This document shows positions 8,947-17,111 of a DNA stretch of 64,000 nucleotides, piece after piece. This DNA comes from Candidatus Palibaumannia cicadellinicola. GTDB taxonomy: Bacteria > Pseudomonadota > Gammaproteobacteria > Enterobacterales > Enterobacteriaceae. The number at the start of each line of letters is the position of its first letter. Position 1 is the stretch's first letter. Under the pieces are notes generated by a model, which was given only the letters and a program-made list of their open reading frames with translations, did no database searches and was not told where the DNA came from. Location: assembly GCF_000754265.1 (NCBI RefSeq), contig NZ_CP008985.1, forward strand, positions 124,001 through 188,000. Reading direction: 5' to 3'. The translations under genes and the position numbers were made by a program.

Positions 8947-10245
8947 ATGAAACAGTTAAAATTTACACTAGCCGGGAAAATATTTTTAGCTTTAATTCTG
9001 GGCATCATCCTAGGCGTAATTTTACACGATCAAGATCATTTACGCGATTGGATGATTACAAATATCCTTTCTCCGGCCGGAGAGATTTTTATACGCATGA
9101 TAAAAATGATCGTTGTTCCAATTGTTATCGCAACGTTAGTCATAGGTATCGCAGGTATTGGTGATGCTAAGAAGCTTGGTAGCATAGGCTTAAAAACAAT
9201 TTTTTATTTTGAGATAATAACTACTCTAGCCATTCTTCTTGGAATAACTTTGGCAAATATTTTTCATCCTGGTCAGGCAATAGATATTTCAACGTTAGCC
9301 ACGATAGATATTTCTAAATATGAACAAACAACTTTAGAAGTACAGTCTAATGTTCACAGTCTAGTAGGCACGATATTATCACTTATTCCATCGAATATTT
9401 TTGCATCAATGGATAAAGGAGACATACTCCCGATTATTTTTTTCTCAGTGCTCTTTGGTTTAGGGCTAGCATCATTACCTGGTGAACAGAAAAAACCACT
9501 GCTGAATGTATTTAACGCAGTGGCAGAGACCATGTTTAAAGTTACTAATATAGTTATGGGTTATGCGCCGATTGGTGTATTTGCGCTAATTTCAGTAACA
9601 GTAGCGATGTTTGGTTTCGCTTCTCTACTACCTTTAGCTAAATTAGTACTATTAGTTTATGGTACAATCGTATTTTTCGCACTATGTGTATTAGGCGCTG
9701 TGGCACGGTTATGCAAGCTACGGATTTGGACACTGATTCGTATTCTAAAAGAAGAGCTGATTCTTGCTTATTCGACCGCTAGTTCGGAAAGCGTATTACC
9801 GCTGATTATTGAAAAGATGGAAGCTTATGGTGCGCCTGCAGCGATCACTCGTTTTGTAGTACCAACCGGCTACTCATTGAATCTAGATGGTTCTACATTA
9901 TACCAAAGTATCGCTGCGATTTTTATCGCACAACTGTATGGTATTGAGTTGCCTATTGGTAAGGAGATAGTACTGGTACTTACATTAATGGTTACTTCTA
10001 AAGGAATAGCTGGTGTCCCTGGTGTCTCTTTTGTTGTGTTATTAGCTACGCTTGGTAGCGTGGGTATTCCGCTGGAAGGACTAGCATTTATTGCTGGCGT
10101 TGATCGTATTCTCGATATGGCTCGTACTGCCCTTAACGTATTGGGCAATGCACTAGCGGTACTAGTAATAGCTAAATGGGAAAATCAATATGATAGCATT
10201 CAAGCACTTGCTTATGAACAAAAGATACTGATAGGTCAAGATTGA
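8947..10245 (+). CDS. gltP: Glutamate/aspartate:proton symporter GltP
   Basis: A dicarboxylate amino acid symporter (DAACS family) of the inner membrane. It carries the family signatures AYSTASSESVLP, FVVPTGYSLNLDGSTLYQ, MVTSKGIAGVPG and AGVDRILDMARTALNV. The start at 8947 (MKQLKFTLAGKI) aligns with E. coli GltP (MKNIKF) and gives 432 residues (E. coli 437). The frame is open further up, and ATGs at 8908, 8929 and 8941 are alternatives; a strong AAGGAGGGAG lies 12 bases or more before 8908, so a longer N-terminus is possible. Uptake of host glutamate or aspartate is the likely role. Confidence 0.94.
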   Translation: MKQLKFTLAGKIFLALILGIILGVILHDQDHLRDWMITNILSPAGEIFIRMIKMIVVPIVIATLVIGIAGIGDAKKLGSIGLKTIFYFEIITTLAILLGITLANIFHPGQAIDISTLATIDISKYEQTTLEVQSNVHSLVGTILSLIPSNIFASMDKGDILPIIFFSVLFGLGLASLPGEQKKPLLNVFNAVAETMFKVTNIVMGYAPIGVFALISVTVAMFGFASLLPLAKLVLLVYGTIVFFALCVLGAVARLCKLRIWTLIRILKEELILAYSTASSESVLPLIIEKMEAYGAPAAITRFVVPTGYSLNLDGSTLYQSIAAIFIAQLYGIELPIGKEIVLVLTLMVTSKGIAGVPGVSFVVLLATLGSVGIPLEGLAFIAGVDRILDMARTALNVLGNALAVLVIAKWENQYDSIQALAYEQKILIGQD

Positions 10246-10842
10246 CTATATATAAAAGTATAAATAATAATAAATACTATGTTAGCAAAGTAGTCGTAGC
10301 TATTATTTATGTTCAGGATAATACTAATTTAGATATGAACACTAAGCTAATTTATCACGTACTCAATCTACGATTATATTCTAAATATTTTATCTAGCAT
10401 GTGAGATTTTGAGCTTTCATGTGAAATATAAATTTCATGTTATTAAAATTTCATGATATTTATTACATTTAGTTCTTCGTTGTAGTGTATATTTTCAATA
10501 TTCTAATATATCATATTTATTAACAGTTATTTTTTATTCAACTAATTTAGTTGATTTAACTTCAACATATAATTGTATTTTTTCATAGTAAGATTTGATC
10601 TATAAAAACTACGACAAATTGCTATAGGAAAAGGCAACTTCACTTTTTTTATTTAAAAAATAGTGTTATCGAAAAACAAACCAGATTGTTGATTAAAATG
10701 ATTCTCCGAACCCGTATAATTCGCGTATACAGTGTAATCTAACAAGGATTAGTTCTAGTAATTAGTTAGTAATAAATCAACGGATTTTTAAAGTGTTTTT
10801 GGAATAACTTATAGTAGACAAATAACATATAGAGATTAAAAC
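10246..10842. other. 597-base AT-rich gap before the MarR-type gene
   Basis: No gene recognised. Contents seen: four CATG motifs at 10398, 10418, 10436 and 10452; a 17-base inverted repeat at 10548-10564; and a TATAAT hexamer at 10715-10720 without a well-spaced -35. The gap is unusually long for this genome and is the likely control region of the downstream regulator. Confidence 0.5.
10548..10564. promoter_or_regulatory. 17-base dyad, possible operator for the MarR-type regulator
   Basis: TCAACTA-ATT-TAGTTGA has perfect 7-base arms about a 3-base centre. Its size and AT-rich symmetry fit known MarR-family operators, and it lies about 280 bases upstream of the regulator gene. There is no direct evidence of binding. 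Confidence 0.3.
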
Positions 10843-11268
10843 ATGGAAAAATCAACTGACATTTTAGTTATGGTAGAATCGTTATCACGGATTTATCACC
10901 GTCTACGAAAAGAAGTAAATGGCCAATTAGTTAACGAAGGGTTATCAATGTCAAAAATGAAGATATTACATCTGATTACCACGGGAAAAACTAGTGCTAC
11001 TGATATTAAAAACTATATGGGCTTCTCATCACGTACTGTAGTAACAGTACTTGATGCTTTAGAGAAAGAAGAGATGCTGCAACGTCAGCAGAGCCCTACT
11101 GATCGCCGAGTAAAATATGTCTACATTACGGAGAAAGGTCGTGACAAATTACGTATTGCGGAACAGACCCACCAAGTCATCTTAGATCGTATGTTCGCGC
11201 CATTATCCAAAATGCAACTAGAAAAATTCAACGAAGTGTGCCATTTGCTTGAAACACAACAAAAATAG
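10843..11268 (+). CDS. MarR-family transcriptional regulator
   Basis: A 141-residue winged-helix regulator. The helix-turn-helix region is around residues 35-70 (MSKMKILHLITTGKTSATDIKNYMGFSSRTVVTVLDALEKEEML) and the wing carries the family signature SPTDRRVKYVYITEKG. It differs from E. coli SlyA, MarR and EmrR, so no gene name is given. MarR proteins usually bind AT-rich dyads as dimers and respond to small phenolic or oxidising ligands. No obvious target gene adjoins it; a possible operator lies upstream at 10548-10564. Retaining a transcriptional regulator in a reduced genome is noteworthy. Confidence 0.9.
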   Translation: MEKSTDILVMVESLSRIYHRLRKEVNGQLVNEGLSMSKMKILHLITTGKTSATDIKNYMGFSSRTVVTVLDALEKEEMLQRQQSPTDRRVKYVYITEKGRDKLRIAEQTHQVILDRMFAPLSKMQLEKFNEVCHLLETQQK

Positions 11269-11332
11269 TCAGGCCAGTATCAGGAATTGAGTATCCGACA
11301 TATCAGATGTGTAAGACGTTATAGTTAATTAC

Positions 11333-11377
11333 AAGGAGAGAACTATAAGAATGAATAAAGACTTAAACCATCAGTAA
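11333..11377 (+). pseudogene. Possible relic gene start: ribosome site plus 8-codon ORF
   Basis: A strong AAGGAG (11333-11338) is followed 12 bases later by an ATG (11351) and only eight sense codons (MNKDLNHQ) before TAA. No coding sequence continues before gmk. It may be what is left of a lost gene, or a short leader peptide; a chance match is also possible. Confidence 0.2.
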
Positions 11378-11570
11378 AGCTATAACTACGATAGTATCGT
11401 CATATTTGAGATTTGAAATCAAAAGGATAGTACGGGTAAGTAGAGGTTAAAACCCGTATGTCCTTAATATTTTTTGCCAAGATCACATAGATTCGCATAT
11501 ATAAATGCGAATTACGGATATAATAGTTACTCTTTTTTCTTCCTAATATCAGCTTAAAGTTTAAAGTTTT

Positions 11571-12203
11571 ATGATGATTCAAGGCATGCTCTATATTATT
11601 TCTGCACCGAGTGGCGCAGGAAAATCTAGTTTGATCCACGCATTGCTGAGAACACAGCAGCTATCGCTATATGAAACACAGATCTCTATTTCTTATACTA
11701 CCCGTGCTATGCGTCCCGGCGAAGTACATGGCAAACATTACTATTTTGTTTCAGTTGAAGAATTTAAGCACATGATGGCTACCGATGCTTTTCTCGAACA
11801 CGCAATCATTTTTAATAATTATTACGGTACTTCGCGCGCAGCTATTCAGCGAATGTTAAGAAATGGCGTTGATGTTTTTCTCGATATTGATTGGCAAGGC
11901 GCACAACAGATTCGCACTATGATACCTGAGGCACGAAGTATATTTATCATGCCGCCTTCAAAAGAAGAGTTAGATCGCCGTTTACAGAGTCGTGGACAAG
12001 ATAGCCAATCTATTATTGCACAACGTATAGCTCAAGCAGTAGCTGAAATGATTCATTATACAGAGTATAATTACCTTGTTATCAATGATGACTTTCACAC
12101 CGCATTATGTGATTTGAAAACTATTATTAGCGCTGAGCGTCTGCAGCTGAAGCGTCAGAAATTACGTCATGATGCTTTAATAAGCAAATTATTAGTAGAA
12201 TGA
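11571..12203 (+). CDS. gmk: Guanylate kinase
   Basis: Phosphorylates GMP to GDP with ATP, in the cytoplasm. The P-loop [11 protein letters not shown] lies near residue 15, followed by [33 protein letters not shown] and [15 protein letters not shown], all typical of the family. Length is 210 residues (E. coli 207). The first two codons are both [11 protein letters not shown] aligns with E. coli MAQGTLYI, so 11574 is equally likely. rpoZ and spoT follow, as in E. coli. Confidence 0.96.
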   Translation: MMIQGMLYIISAPSGAGKSSLIHALLRTQQLSLYETQISISYTTRAMRPGEVHGKHYYFVSVEEFKHMMATDAFLEHAIIFNNYYGTSRAAIQRMLRNGVDVFLDIDWQGAQQIRTMIPEARSIFIMPPSKEELDRRLQSRGQDSQSIIAQRIAQAVAEMIHYTEYNYLVINDDFHTALCDLKTIISAERLQLKRQKLRHDALISKLLVE

Positions 12204-12272
12204 AAATAGTTTCAGCAGTATGTCTAGTCAAATCTAATCTTAATCTATATCTATTTATCTAGGGAGTCGTTT

Positions 12273-12554
12273 ATGGCACGTGTAACTGTACAAGACGCAG
12301 TAGAAAAAATTGGTAACCGTTTTAATCTCGTGCTCGTGGCCGCGCGGAGAGCTCGTCAAATTCAGATTAGTGGCAAAGATCCACTAGTTCCGGAACAAAA
12401 TGATAAAGATACCGTTATCGCACTACGTGAAATAGAAGAAGGTCTGATTAGTAATCAGATTTTGGATTTACGTAATATTCCGGAGCAAAAAGAAAAAGAA
12501 CAGGAAACCGCTGAAATTAAAGCGTTAACCGCAATTGCTGAAGGCCTTTATTAA
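12273..12554 (+). CDS. rpoZ: RNA polymerase omega subunit
   Basis: Omega helps assemble and stabilise RNA polymerase by chaperoning the beta-prime subunit, and in E. coli forms part of ppGpp site 1. The 93 residues begin [29 protein letters not shown], the canonical omega motif, and end with a charged helix. An AGGGAG ribosome site precedes the ATG. It sits between gmk and spoT, with a 20-base gap to the TTG start of spoT, consistent with one operon. Confidence 0.96.
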   Translation: MARVTVQDAVEKIGNRFNLVLVAARRARQIQISGKDPLVPEQNDKDTVIALREIEEGLISNQILDLRNIPEQKEKEQETAEIKALTAIAEGLY

Positions 12555-12574
12555 CAGCAGGTAATTAACCGACC

Positions 12575-14176
12575 TTGTGTTTTTTTGAAAATCTGAATCT
12601 TCTCATTCAAAGTTACTTGCCAGAAGACCAAATCAAGCAACTCAGGCAGGCATATCTTTTTGCTCGTGATGCTCACGAGGGCCAGACACGCTCTAGTGGT
12701 GAGCCTTATATTACCCATCCTGTTGCTGTTGCCTGTATTCTAGCAGAAATGCGTCTTGACTATGAAACTCTGATGGGAGCGTTATTACATGATGTCATTG
12801 AGGATACTCCAGCTACTTATCAGGACATGAAAAAGTTATTTGGTAAAAGCGTTGCTGAACTAGTTGAAGGAGTATCCAAACTTGATCATCTGAAATTTCG
12901 AAACAAAAAAGAAGCACAAGCGGAAAACTTCCGCAAAATGATTATGGCAATGCTACAAGATATACGAGTAGTACTGATTAAGTTAACCGATAGAACGCAT
13001 AATATGCGTACCCTGAACGCTCTACGGCCAGATAAACGTCGCCGTATTGCACTAGAAACACTAGAAATATACAGTCCGCTTGCCAATCGTCTAGGAATTC
13101 ATTACTTGAAAACAGAGTTGGAAGAGCTAGGTTTTGAAGCAGTGTACCCCAACCACTATCGAGTAATTAAAGACGTAGTAAAAACAGCACGTAGTAATAA
13201 TTATGATCTAATCCAAACAATTCTGGCAGAAATAGAAGGACGGTTAACAGATGCAGGTATCCGCTGCCGCGTCAGCGGACGGGAAAAACATCTTTATTCC
13301 ATCTATTGTAAGATGCATCAGAAAGAACAGTGCTTGCACTCTATTATAGATTTTTATGCCTTCCTAGTCATTGTCAACGAGGTTGATACTTGTTACCGGG
13401 TGTTAGGACAAATGCATAGTTTATATAAGCCACGTCCTGGTTTAGTCAAAGACTATATTGCCATTCCCAAAACTAATGGCTATCAATCTTTGCATACTTC
13501 GATGATAGGGCCTCATAATTTGCCAGTAGAAGTACAGATTCGTACAGAGGATATGGATCTAATAGCTGAAATGGGTGTAGCCGCACACTGGGCATATAAA
13601 GAACAGGGCGAAACAGAAACTACCACGCAAATTAGCACCCAGCGCTGGATGCAAAGCTTGCTAGAGTTACAGCAAAGTACGGATAATTCCTTCGAGTTTA
13701 TTAAAAGCGTCAAATCTGATTTATTCCCTCAAGAGATTTCTCTCTTAACACCGGAAGAACCTCTGGTCGAATTACCTACCGGCTTAATTCCGGTAGATTT
13801 TGCGTATCCTGTGCATATACATACTAACATATCTAGTTTCCGTCTAAAAGTAGATCGACAACACCATCAGTTATCCCAGCTGTTTAGTAACAACTACCAG
13901 ATAGTAGAAATTATTACAAGTCTAGGTATGCAACCTAATTTTATTGTTAGTTCTAAAGGTTGCGCTAACATTAGTCAAATGCTGAAACAAATTAATTGGC
14001 TTTATATTCCGGTGGATAATCTGCAATTAGAAATGAATTACATGAAACTATCAATACTTGAAGGTTTATTAGCTAATAAGTATTATATTACTCGTACCTT
14101 ACAAACGACTATATCGAGTAAAAGTACCGAGAACGTGTTTCTTATCTTCGCTAAGTGTTGCCGACGAATTCTATGA
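12575..14176 (+). CDS. spoT: Bifunctional (p)ppGpp synthetase/hydrolase SpoT, C-terminally truncated
   Basis: SpoT makes and mainly degrades the alarmone ppGpp. Translation starts at a TTG (MCFFENLNLLIQSYLPEDQI aligns with E. coli MYLFESLNQLIQ). The hydrolase HD motif (LLHDVIEDTP, residues 70-79) and the synthetase domain (GREKHLYSIYCKM, PKTNGYQSLHTSMIG, VEVQIRTEDMD) are intact. The TGS region is recognisable at its start (VELPTGLIPVDFAYPVH) but diverged after it. The protein stops at 533 residues (E. coli 702) inside the conserved FAKCCRPIPGDP segment, losing the ACT domain. Homology continues past the stop in another frame. Confidence 0.92.
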   Translation: MCFFENLNLLIQSYLPEDQIKQLRQAYLFARDAHEGQTRSSGEPYITHPVAVACILAEMRLDYETLMGALLHDVIEDTPATYQDMKKLFGKSVAELVEGVSKLDHLKFRNKKEAQAENFRKMIMAMLQDIRVVLIKLTDRTHNMRTLNALRPDKRRRIALETLEIYSPLANRLGIHYLKTELEELGFEAVYPNHYRVIKDVVKTARSNNYDLIQTILAEIEGRLTDAGIRCRVSGREKHLYSIYCKMHQKEQCLHSIIDFYAFLVIVNEVDTCYRVLGQMHSLYKPRPGLVKDYIAIPKTNGYQSLHTSMIGPHNLPVEVQIRTEDMDLIAEMGVAAHWAYKEQGETETTTQISTQRWMQSLLELQQSTDNSFEFIKSVKSDLFPQEISLLTPEEPLVELPTGLIPVDFAYPVHIHTNISSFRLKVDRQHHQLSQLFSNNYQIVEIITSLGMQPNFIVSSKGCANISQMLKQINWLYIPVDNLQLEMNYMKLSILEGLLANKYYITRTLQTTISSKSTENVFLIFAKCCRRIL

Positions 14177-14234
14177 AATGATTTTATTACGTATGCAGGT
14201 TAGTCTAGGAAAAGTATTTTTTATACACTATTAG
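14177..14234 (+). pseudogene. spoT: Frameshifted remnant of the spoT 3' region
   Basis: Just beyond the spoT stop, the frame shifted by +1 reads LLRMQVSLGKVFFIHY before a TAG at 14232-14234. This lines up with the E. coli SpoT stretch IIAHVSPGKGLVIHH that follows FAKCCRPIPGDP. The fragment cannot be part of the spoT product without a frameshift and is best read as decaying coding sequence. trmH, next in E. coli, is missing. Confidence 0.6.
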
Positions 14235-14270
14235 GACTTTTCCCCCTCAATTTGGAAAAGGAGTCATAAT

Positions 14271-16367
14271 ATGACCGGATATTACCAACTCAGGGGTATC
14301 CCAATAACGGCACTATCAGGAGTAAGTCCAATATTAATCTCTAAACTATCTCGGTTAGGACTTCAGAACTTACAGGATGTACTTTTGCATTTACCTGTTC
14401 GCTATGAAGATAGAACTAAACTTTATCCGATTAGTAATGCACCACACGGTATATTAGTGACTATACAGGGTCAAGTATTAGATAGTAACATCTATAAAAC
14501 TTTCGCACGTAAACGGATACTGAGCTGCCGCTTACGAGATAACAGTGGTATTCTGACCCTACTATTTTTTAACTTCAATGTTGCAATGCAAAAACGCTTA
14601 TATCCTGGTCAATGGGTGACAGCCTATGGAGAAATCAGTCGTGGAAAAATTGGTACCGAGATGATTCATCCGGAATACTATGTGCAAGGTAAGCGGTGTA
14701 ATCTTATACTATCCTCATCACTGACACCAATCTATCCGACAACTGAAGGCATACGGCAAGTAACATTACGGGCTATCACAGACCAAGCGCTTCAATTACT
14801 TGATCTCACGCCAGTTGCAGAACTATTGCCGCATGAGTTAAGTAGTAGCTTAATGAGCTTGCCCGATGCGCTGCATAAGCTACACCGGCCACCACCTGAT
14901 ATTTCGCTGACTGATTTAGAGCTTAGACGTCATCCGGCACAACGTCGGCTAATTTTAGAAGAGCTACTCGCCTATAATCTTAGCATGCTAGCGGCAAAAA
15001 AAGACGGTAAATCAGCCTTAGCATTACCGCTACGTACCAAGACAGATCTTATTAAGCGTTTCCTTTCATCGTTGCCTTTCTCACTTACAGTTGCACAATT
15101 ACGAGTAGTAGCAGAGATTAATAAAGATCTAGCACGTAATATTCCCATGAGAAGACTACTACAAGGAGATGTTGGTTCTGGTAAAACATTAGTAGCAGCG
15201 TTAGCTGCGTTACGTGCTATTAGTTATGGCCGCCAAGTGGCACTAATGACACCAACTGAACTACTAGCTGAACAACATGTAGAAAATTTCCGTACTTGGT
15301 TTTCACCACTGGGGATTGAAGTCAGTTGGCTAACTGGTAAAAATCAAGGTAAAATACGTAAGGTACAGCTAGAAGCGATTGCATCTGGCCGTATAGAAAT
15401 AGTAGTTGGTACCCACGCTATTTTTCAGAAGCAAGTACAATTTGCGAGGCTATCGCTAGTTATTATCGATGAACAACATCGCTTCGGCGTCCAACAACGG
15501 CTGACTTTGTGGGAAAAAGGGATAATAAATAACATTCAACCACACCAGCTTATTATGACTGCCACGCCTATTCCCCGAACACTAGCAATGACTAATTATG
15601 GAGATCTAAAAATATCAGTAATCGATGAGCTTCCACCAGGACGCTCGCCGGTTACTACGATTGCCATCGCAGATACTCGTCGTCCTGAAATTATTCAGCG
15701 TATTAAACAAGTATGCTTACAAGAAAAGCGTCAGGTATATTGGGTTTGTACCATGATTGATGAATCTAAGCTACTCGAGGCACAATCGGTAAAAGCTACT
15801 TGGGAAGAATTGCGAAGTGCTCTACCTGAGCTACAGATTGGTTTAGTGCATGGACGAATGAGGATACAGGAAAAGCAACAGCTTATGCAAGCATTTAAGG
15901 CTGGCGAGGTACAATTGCTAGTCGCTACGACGGTAATAGAAGTAGGAATGGATGTTCCTAACGCTAGCCTAATGATTATTGAAAATCCCGAACGGCTTGG
16001 CTTAGCGCAATTACATCAGCTGCGTGGTCGAGTGGGACGTGGTACGGTTGTGTCTCATTGTGTGCTACTATATAAGTCGCCGCTAAGTAAAACCGCTCAG
16101 TTGCGAATTGAGGTATTGCGAAACAGTAACAATGGTTTCACTATTGCTCAGCATGACTTAGATACTCGCGGTGCCGGTGAATTACTGGGCACCCGCCAAA
16201 CGGGTCATACCGAATTTAGGGTCGTAGACCTACCACGAGATCAAGCAATTATCTCAGAAGTACAACTATTAGTACCCCATATTCATCAATACTATCCTGA
16301 AACCGCTCAAGCACTAATTAAACGCTGGATGCCGAAAAGTGTAGGTTATCGCTATACACACGCCTAA
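14271..16367 (+). CDS. recG: ATP-dependent DNA helicase RecG
   Basis: RecG regresses stalled forks and migrates branched DNA. It is 698 residues (E. coli 693). The N-terminal wedge OB domain is followed by helicase motifs: Walker A GDVGSGKTLVAALAAL, motif Ia MTPTELLAEQH, a DEQH box (IIDEQHRFGVQQR), motif III MTATPIPRTLAM, motif V VATTVIEVGMDVPNAS and motif VI QLRGRVGRG. The ATG at 14271 has a good AAAGGAG site, part of which can pair in a short hairpin (14237-14260). The gene looks complete. Confidence 0.96.
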   Translation: MTGYYQLRGIPITALSGVSPILISKLSRLGLQNLQDVLLHLPVRYEDRTKLYPISNAPHGILVTIQGQVLDSNIYKTFARKRILSCRLRDNSGILTLLFFNFNVAMQKRLYPGQWVTAYGEISRGKIGTEMIHPEYYVQGKRCNLILSSSLTPIYPTTEGIRQVTLRAITDQALQLLDLTPVAELLPHELSSSLMSLPDALHKLHRPPPDISLTDLELRRHPAQRRLILEELLAYNLSMLAAKKDGKSALALPLRTKTDLIKRFLSSLPFSLTVAQLRVVAEINKDLARNIPMRRLLQGDVGSGKTLVAALAALRAISYGRQVALMTPTELLAEQHVENFRTWFSPLGIEVSWLTGKNQGKIRKVQLEAIASGRIEIVVGTHAIFQKQVQFARLSLVIIDEQHRFGVQQRLTLWEKGIINNIQPHQLIMTATPIPRTLAMTNYGDLKISVIDELPPGRSPVTTIAIADTRRPEIIQRIKQVCLQEKRQVYWVCTMIDESKLLEAQSVKATWEELRSALPELQIGLVHGRMRIQEKQQLMQAFKAGEVQLLVATTVIEVGMDVPNASLMIIENPERLGLAQLHQLRGRVGRGTVVSHCVLLYKSPLSKTAQLRIEVLRNSNNGFTIAQHDLDTRGAGELLGTRQTGHTEFRVVDLPRDQAIISEVQLLVPHIHQYYPETAQALIKRWMPKSVGYRYTHA

Positions 16368-16405
16368 AGTATTGCTATATACTATATATAAAGATATCAA
16401 TAACA

Positions 16406-16423
16406 ATCAAAATTATTTTTGAT
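16406..16423 (+). terminator. Weak hairpin after recG
   Basis: Arms ATCAAAA (16406-16412) and TTTTGAT (16417-16423) pair around a 4-base loop, followed by CTTTTAG. It lies 38 bases after the recG stop. The stem is poor in GC, so function as a terminator is uncertain. Confidence 0.3.
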
Positions 16424-16450
16424 CTTTTAGTGACTTTTAGTGATTAGTGA
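16424..16450 (+). repeat. Short tandem repeat before engB
   Basis: CTTTTAGTGA occurs twice in tandem (16424-16433 and 16434-16443) and is followed by a partial third copy TTAGTGA (16444-16450). It is probably replication slippage in spacer DNA. The GTG inside the last copy opens the engB frame but is probably not its start. Confidence 0.7.
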
Positions 16451-16467
16451 GTCTAAAAAAAATAACA

Positions 16468-17103
16468 ATGGTATTTTTGCCAAGCAGATATAATTACTAC
16501 ATGACTCATTTCGTTCTTAGTGCGCCATGCATTAGTAACTTATTTTTCGATCTAGGTATTGAAGTAGCCTTTACTGGTCGTTCTAACGTTGGAAAGTCTA
16601 GTGCACTCAATACATTAACGAATCATAAAAACCTAGCTAGAACTAGTAAAACACCAGGTAGTACTAAACTAATTAATGTGTTTGAGGTAGAACCTGGTAT
16701 TCGTCTGATTGATCTGCCTGGATATGGTTACGCTAAGGTACCGGTAGCGCTTAAATATCAGTGGCAGTGTAGAGTTAGTGAATATTTACAAAAAAGTAAT
16801 AGTTTGAAGGGTCTAGTAGTCCTGATCGATATTCGTCATACTATTACAGATCTAGATTATCATATGGTACAGTTTGCTGTGGACCGAAATCTTCCGGTAT
16901 TTATTCTATTGACGAAAGCAGATAAGATTACTGCCTGTGCATGTAAAACACAATTGAATTGTGTACGTCAAAATATACTGGGATTCAAAGGTGATGTAGA
17001 AGTAGAAATTTTTTCTTCATTGAAAAAACTAGGAGTGAATCAACTGAAGCAAAAGTTAGATAGTTGGTTCAACGCTGGAAGAAACGTTAACTACACTACG
17101 TAA
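16468..17103 (+). CDS. engB: Ribosome biogenesis GTP-binding protein EngB (YihA/YsxC)
   Basis: A small GTPase needed for assembly of the large ribosomal subunit. GTPase motifs: G1 [10 protein letters not shown]2 region [15 protein letters not shown]3 [10 protein letters not shown] and G4 LTKADK. The frame opens at a GTG (16447), but the ATG at 16468 gives 211 residues (E. coli 210) and its [12 protein letters not shown] aligns with the E. coli N-terminus NYQQTHFVMSAP. It is convergent with polA, separated by 8 bases; the spot 42 RNA gene that lies between them in E. coli has no room here. Confidence 0.95.
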   Translation: MVFLPSRYNYYMTHFVLSAPCISNLFFDLGIEVAFTGRSNVGKSSALNTLTNHKNLARTSKTPGSTKLINVFEVEPGIRLIDLPGYGYAKVPVALKYQWQCRVSEYLQKSNSLKGLVVLIDIRHTITDLDYHMVQFAVDRNLPVFILLTKADKITACACKTQLNCVRQNILGFKGDVEVEIFSSLKKLGVNQLKQKLDSWFNAGRNVNYTT

Positions 17104-17111
17104 AAAAATAC

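Noticed and set aside
10686..10720. Promoter-like TTG... and TATAAT upstream of the MarR-type gene
   Set aside because: The TATAAT is perfect but candidate -35 hexamers are 20-23 bases away, outside the normal spacing.
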